From Planctomycetales bacterium (lineage in GTDB: Bacteria > Planctomycetota > Planctomycetia > Isosphaerales > Isosphaeraceae): DNA of 42,285 nucleotides. Of this stretch, positions 40,267 to 42,285 are shown one piece after another. The stretch lies in the NCBI GenBank assembly GCA_027449865.1, contig DAIDKV010000192.1, positions 1-42,285 on the forward strand, read 5' to 3'. The stretch's first letter is position 1. Each line of letters begins with the position of its first letter. The position numbers and the translations under genes are program-made. The notes below the pieces were generated by a model, which saw nothing but the letters and a program-made list of their open reading frames with translations, was not told where the DNA came from and did no database searches.

Positions 40267-42285
40267 CCATGAGCCACCCCGTGATTTCGCCGAAGAAGCT
40301 GATCGAGGTGGCTTTGCCGCTCGATGCCATCAACGCCGCCGCGGCTCGCGAGAAGTCGATTCGGCACGGTCATCCATCGACGCTGCATCTCTGGTGGGCT
40401 CGCCGGCCTTTGGCCGCGGCGCGGGCCGTGATCTTCTCCCAGCTCGTCCACGACCCCGAGGACCTTTGGCGGTGCCAGAACCCCGGGATCGAGCCGAACG
40501 CCCAGGTCAAGGGGCACTGGACGAAGGCACGCGCCCGGCTGTTCAAGATCATCGAGGACCTCGTGAAGTGGGAGAACACCACCAACGAGGCCGTCCTGGA
40601 GCCGGCGCGTGCCGAGATCCGCAAGGCGTGGCGGGAGTCGTGCGAGCTGAACAAGCACCATCCCGAGGCGAAAACCCTCTTCGACCCCGAGAAGATGCCC
40701 GGCCTTCACGACCCGTTCGCCGGCGGCGGCACGATCCCGCTCGAAGCCCAGCGGCTCGGCCTGGAGGCCCACGCCAGCGACCTGAACCCGGTCGCCGTCC
40801 TCATCAACAAGGCGATGATCGAGATCCCGCCGAAGTTCGCCGGTCGGCCCCCCGTCCACCCCGACTGTCTCCACCGCGACGGCGACTGGAAAGGAGCCGC
40901 CGGCCTCGCGGAGGACGTCCGCTACTACGGCAAGTGGATGCGCGACGAGGCGTTCAAGCGCATCGGCCACCTCTACCCGCCGATCGAGGTGACAGCCGAA
41001 ATCGCGAAGGACCGGCCCGACCTGGAGCCCTACGTCGGCGAGAAGCTCACCGTCATCGCCTGGCTCTGGGCCCGGACCGTGAAAAGCCCGAACCCGGCCT
41101 TCTCGCACGTCGACGTGCCGCTCGCCAGTACATTCGTCCTCTCCAGCAAGGAGGGCAAGGAATCCTACGTCGCACCGGTCATCGGCAAGGACGGATATGT
41201 TTTCACAGTGAAAGTCGGCAAGCCGCCAGCCGAGGCGAAGGGGGGGACGTCATTCGGCAAGCAGAAGGGGTTCCGCTGCCTGATGTCCCAGGCGCCAGTC
41301 AGCTACGAATACATCCGTGAAGAGGCGTTAGCAGAGCGAATGGGCCAGAAATTGATGGCCATTGTTGCGGAAGGCACGCGCGGCCGGGTCTACCTCGCTC
41401 CGACCTCCGAACAGGAAGCGCTCGCGGTTGCGGCTGAGCCTGATTGGAAGCCGGACCTGAAGATACCAGAACGGGCTCTCAGCTTTCGCGTTCAACTCTA
41501 CGGCATGCGGACCTTCGGCGACCTCTTCACCCCCCGCCAGTTGGTAGCCCTGACGACGTTCAGCGACCTCGTCGGCGAGGCGCGAGCGAAGGTGATGGCC
41601 GACGCCCTGGGAGCGCGGGCGTCCCGCCCGCTTAGACCCATCCACAGCCGCGGCTACCTGCCCCACTGGGAAGCCGGCGCGACGCCGCAGGCCATCACGT
41701 TCCGCCTCGCCGACTCTCTCCCCCAAAGCCTCCTCGAAAGCTGGAAGGCCGAGCTCGACCGACTCCCCGCTCAGCAAAGCGCGGCGCGACGCCGCCGGTC
41801 GATCGAGGCGGCGCTCGACCAGGGGATCGGCGCCTGCCACCTGCGACGGCCCGAGATCGCCCGCCTCGTCGAGGACGCCTTGCTCCACTTCGACGGGACT
41901 CGCTACGACCTCCAGGCCTGGACGATCATGCCCAACCACGTCCACGCGCTGATCGTGCCGCTGTACGGGAACAGCCTCAGCTCGATCGTCCACTCCTGGA
42001 AATCGTTCACGGCGAAGCAAGCCAACGCGCGGCTCGGGCTCTCGGGGCCGTTCTGGCAGGAGGAGTACTTCGACCGCATGATCCGCGACGAAGACCACTG
42101 GCACAACGCCGTCGCCTATATCGAGGAAAACCCGGTGAAGGCCGGACTTTGCGCGCGGGTCGAGGACTGGCCGTTCGGCAGCGCGTGCCGCGGTGGAGAA
42201 GAGCGGGCGACCCTGGGAGCGCGGGCGTCCCGCCCGCCAATACCGGGCCAGGTCGATGAAGACATGGGGGGCCTTGAAGAGATGC
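40263..42285 (+). CDS. DUF1156 DNA adenine methylase containing an in-frame REP-associated transposase (continues past window)
   Basis: One frame of 674 codons, with no stop, runs from ATG 40263 to the window end. Residues 1-447 are a DUF1156 methylase start: [45 protein letters not shown], then the SAM-binding motif [28 protein letters not shown] near 150, and near 425 the family stretch [23 protein letters not shown]. From about residue 448 the sequence becomes a complete Y1/RAYT transposase (listed separately) and ends in a second repeat copy, then [11 protein letters not shown]. The methylase motif IV (DPPY-type) is not reached, so it would lie beyond the insert and the window. Methylases of this type modify host DNA in DISARM-like systems. 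A fusion product would be very odd; the intact frame may be fortuitous or selected. Confidence 0.85.
   Translation, partial: MTMSHPVISPKKLIEVALPLDAINAAAAREKSIRHGHPSTLHLWWARRPLAAARAVIFSQLVHDPEDLWRCQNPGIEPNAQVKGHWTKARARLFKIIEDLVKWENTTNEAVLEPARAEIRKAWRESCELNKHHPEAKTLFDPEKMPGLHDPFAGGGTIPLEAQRLGLEAHASDLNPVAVLINKAMIEIPPKFAGRPPVHPDCLHRDGDWKGAAGLAEDVRYYGKWMRDEAFKRIGHLYPPIEVTAEIAKDRPDLEPYVGEKLTVIAWLWARTVKSPNPAFSHVDVPLASTFVLSSKEGKESYVAPVIGKDGYVFTVKVGKPPAEAKGGTSFGKQKGFRCLMSQAPVSYEYIREEALAERMGQKLMAIVAEGTRGRVYLAPTSEQEALAVAAEPDWKPDLKIPERALSFRVQLYGMRTFGDLFTPRQLVALTTFSDLVGEARAKVMADALGARASRPLRPIHSRGYLPHWEAGATPQAITFRLADSLPQSLLESWKAELDRLPAQQSAARRRRSIEAALDQGIGACHLRRPEIARLVEDALLHFDGTRYDLQAWTIMPNHVHALIVPLYGNSLSSIVHSWKSFTAKQANARLGLSGPFWQEEYFDRMIRDEDHWHNAVAYIEENPVKAGLCARVEDWPFGSACRGGEERATLGARASRPPIPGQVDEDMGGLEEM
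41605..41631. repeat. REP-like hairpin repeat, left copy
   Basis: A 27-bp sequence beginning CCCTGGGAGC and containing GCGGGCG-TCC-CGCCCGC, a perfect 7-bp stem with a 3-nt loop (41615-41631). It is identical to the right copy at 42211-42237, and in the shared frame encodes LGARASRP. Confidence 0.9.
42211..42237. repeat. REP-like hairpin repeat, right copy
   Basis: An exact direct copy of 41605-41631, 606 bp downstream (202 codons), so both are read in the same frame and recombination between them would keep the methylase frame open. The palindromic part matches the hairpin form that RAYT proteins recognise. Confidence 0.9.

Larger units (their letters stand above)
41605..42237 (+). mobile_element. 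RAYT (REP-associated tyrosine transposase, Y1_Tnp/HUH) element inserted in the methylase gene
   Basis: A roughly 630-bp element bounded by two identical 27-bp hairpin repeats. It encodes, in the host gene's own frame, [25 protein letters not shown], the HUH motif [11 protein letters not shown] (H559, H561 of the combined frame), [28 protein letters not shown], and the catalytic-tyrosine helix [11 protein letters not shown] (Y619). This is a full-length RAYT catalytic domain with all active residues, as in IS200/IS605-related single-strand nucleases that act on REP hairpins. There is no separate start codon with a good ribosome site at its beginning, so it would be translated only as part of the fusion or from an internal start. 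Unlike most RAYTs, which sit between genes, it lies inside a coding sequence. Confidence 0.85.

Noticed and set aside
1-42285. CRISPR array, rRNA, tRNA or prophage genes
   Set aside because: No regularly spaced repeats, rRNA or tRNA signatures, integrase or phage structural genes were seen on either strand.

Overview
The window is high-GC DNA whose gene content suggests a planctomycete, most likely of the Isosphaeraceae type. The indicators are a tandem GYF_2/DUF4190 protein, a DUF1570 putative metalloprotease, a YfhO-family membrane protein, a zinc-ribbon M48 protease, an alternative GlmU-type protein, a BlaI repressor without a BlaR1, and many secreted proteins of no known family. This is inferred from gene content only: there is no rRNA or tRNA gene in the window.

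Layout. (1) 1-110 is the tail of an ISAzo13-like transposase. (2) 201-7032, minus strand, is a compact metabolic operon: a PoxB-like thiamine-diphosphate enzyme, an enolase-superfamily enzyme, a large FAD/Fe-S 2-hydroxyacid dehydrogenase, a small unknown protein and a PPC/DUF296 protein. (3) 7219-13317, minus strand, is an envelope or polysaccharide-modification block: an SGNH-type O-acyl-transfer partner, an MBOAT acyltransferase, a secreted esterase, a GlmU-like sugar nucleotidyltransferase/acyltransferase and a YfcE-type phosphoesterase. The MBOAT gene carries an in-frame TGA and the SGNH gene a frameshift at a run of seven G. (4) 13701-21718 holds two unknown genes, an M20 dipeptidase, serS, a small MITE-like element, mgtE, a membrane protein and blaI with a clear promoter/operator. 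(5) 22035-29723 is a plus-strand run starting with a GAP1-N2-domain membrane protein, a family known from GTPase-centred conflict systems, followed by a very large helical membrane protein, a GYF_2 protein and an M48 protease. No GTPase is visible. (6) 29907-35836 holds a YfhO protein with an overlapping secreted partner, then two minus-strand secreted or metalloprotease-like genes. (7) From 36088 the character changes: an IS66 remnant, a SNF2/DUF3883 helicase and a DUF1156 DNA adenine methylase, which look like the first two genes of an anti-phage island (DISARM class 1-like or a DUF1156/DUF499-type system) that continues past the window.

The most unusual object is at the right end. The DUF1156 methylase frame, open from 40263 to the window edge, contains a complete HUH tyrosine transposase of the REP-associated (RAYT/Y1_Tnp) type in the same reading frame. 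It is bracketed by two identical 27-bp REP-like hairpin repeats exactly 606 bp (202 codons) apart, and sits between methylase motif I and the place where the DPPY motif would be expected.

How the genes work together is mostly inference. Block 2 could oxidise a sugar acid or 2-hydroxyacid through to pyruvate and the quinone pool. Block 3 could make and O-acetylate a surface glycan, and is probably damaged. Block 5 may be a membrane-anchored sensing or conflict module. Block 7 is defence.
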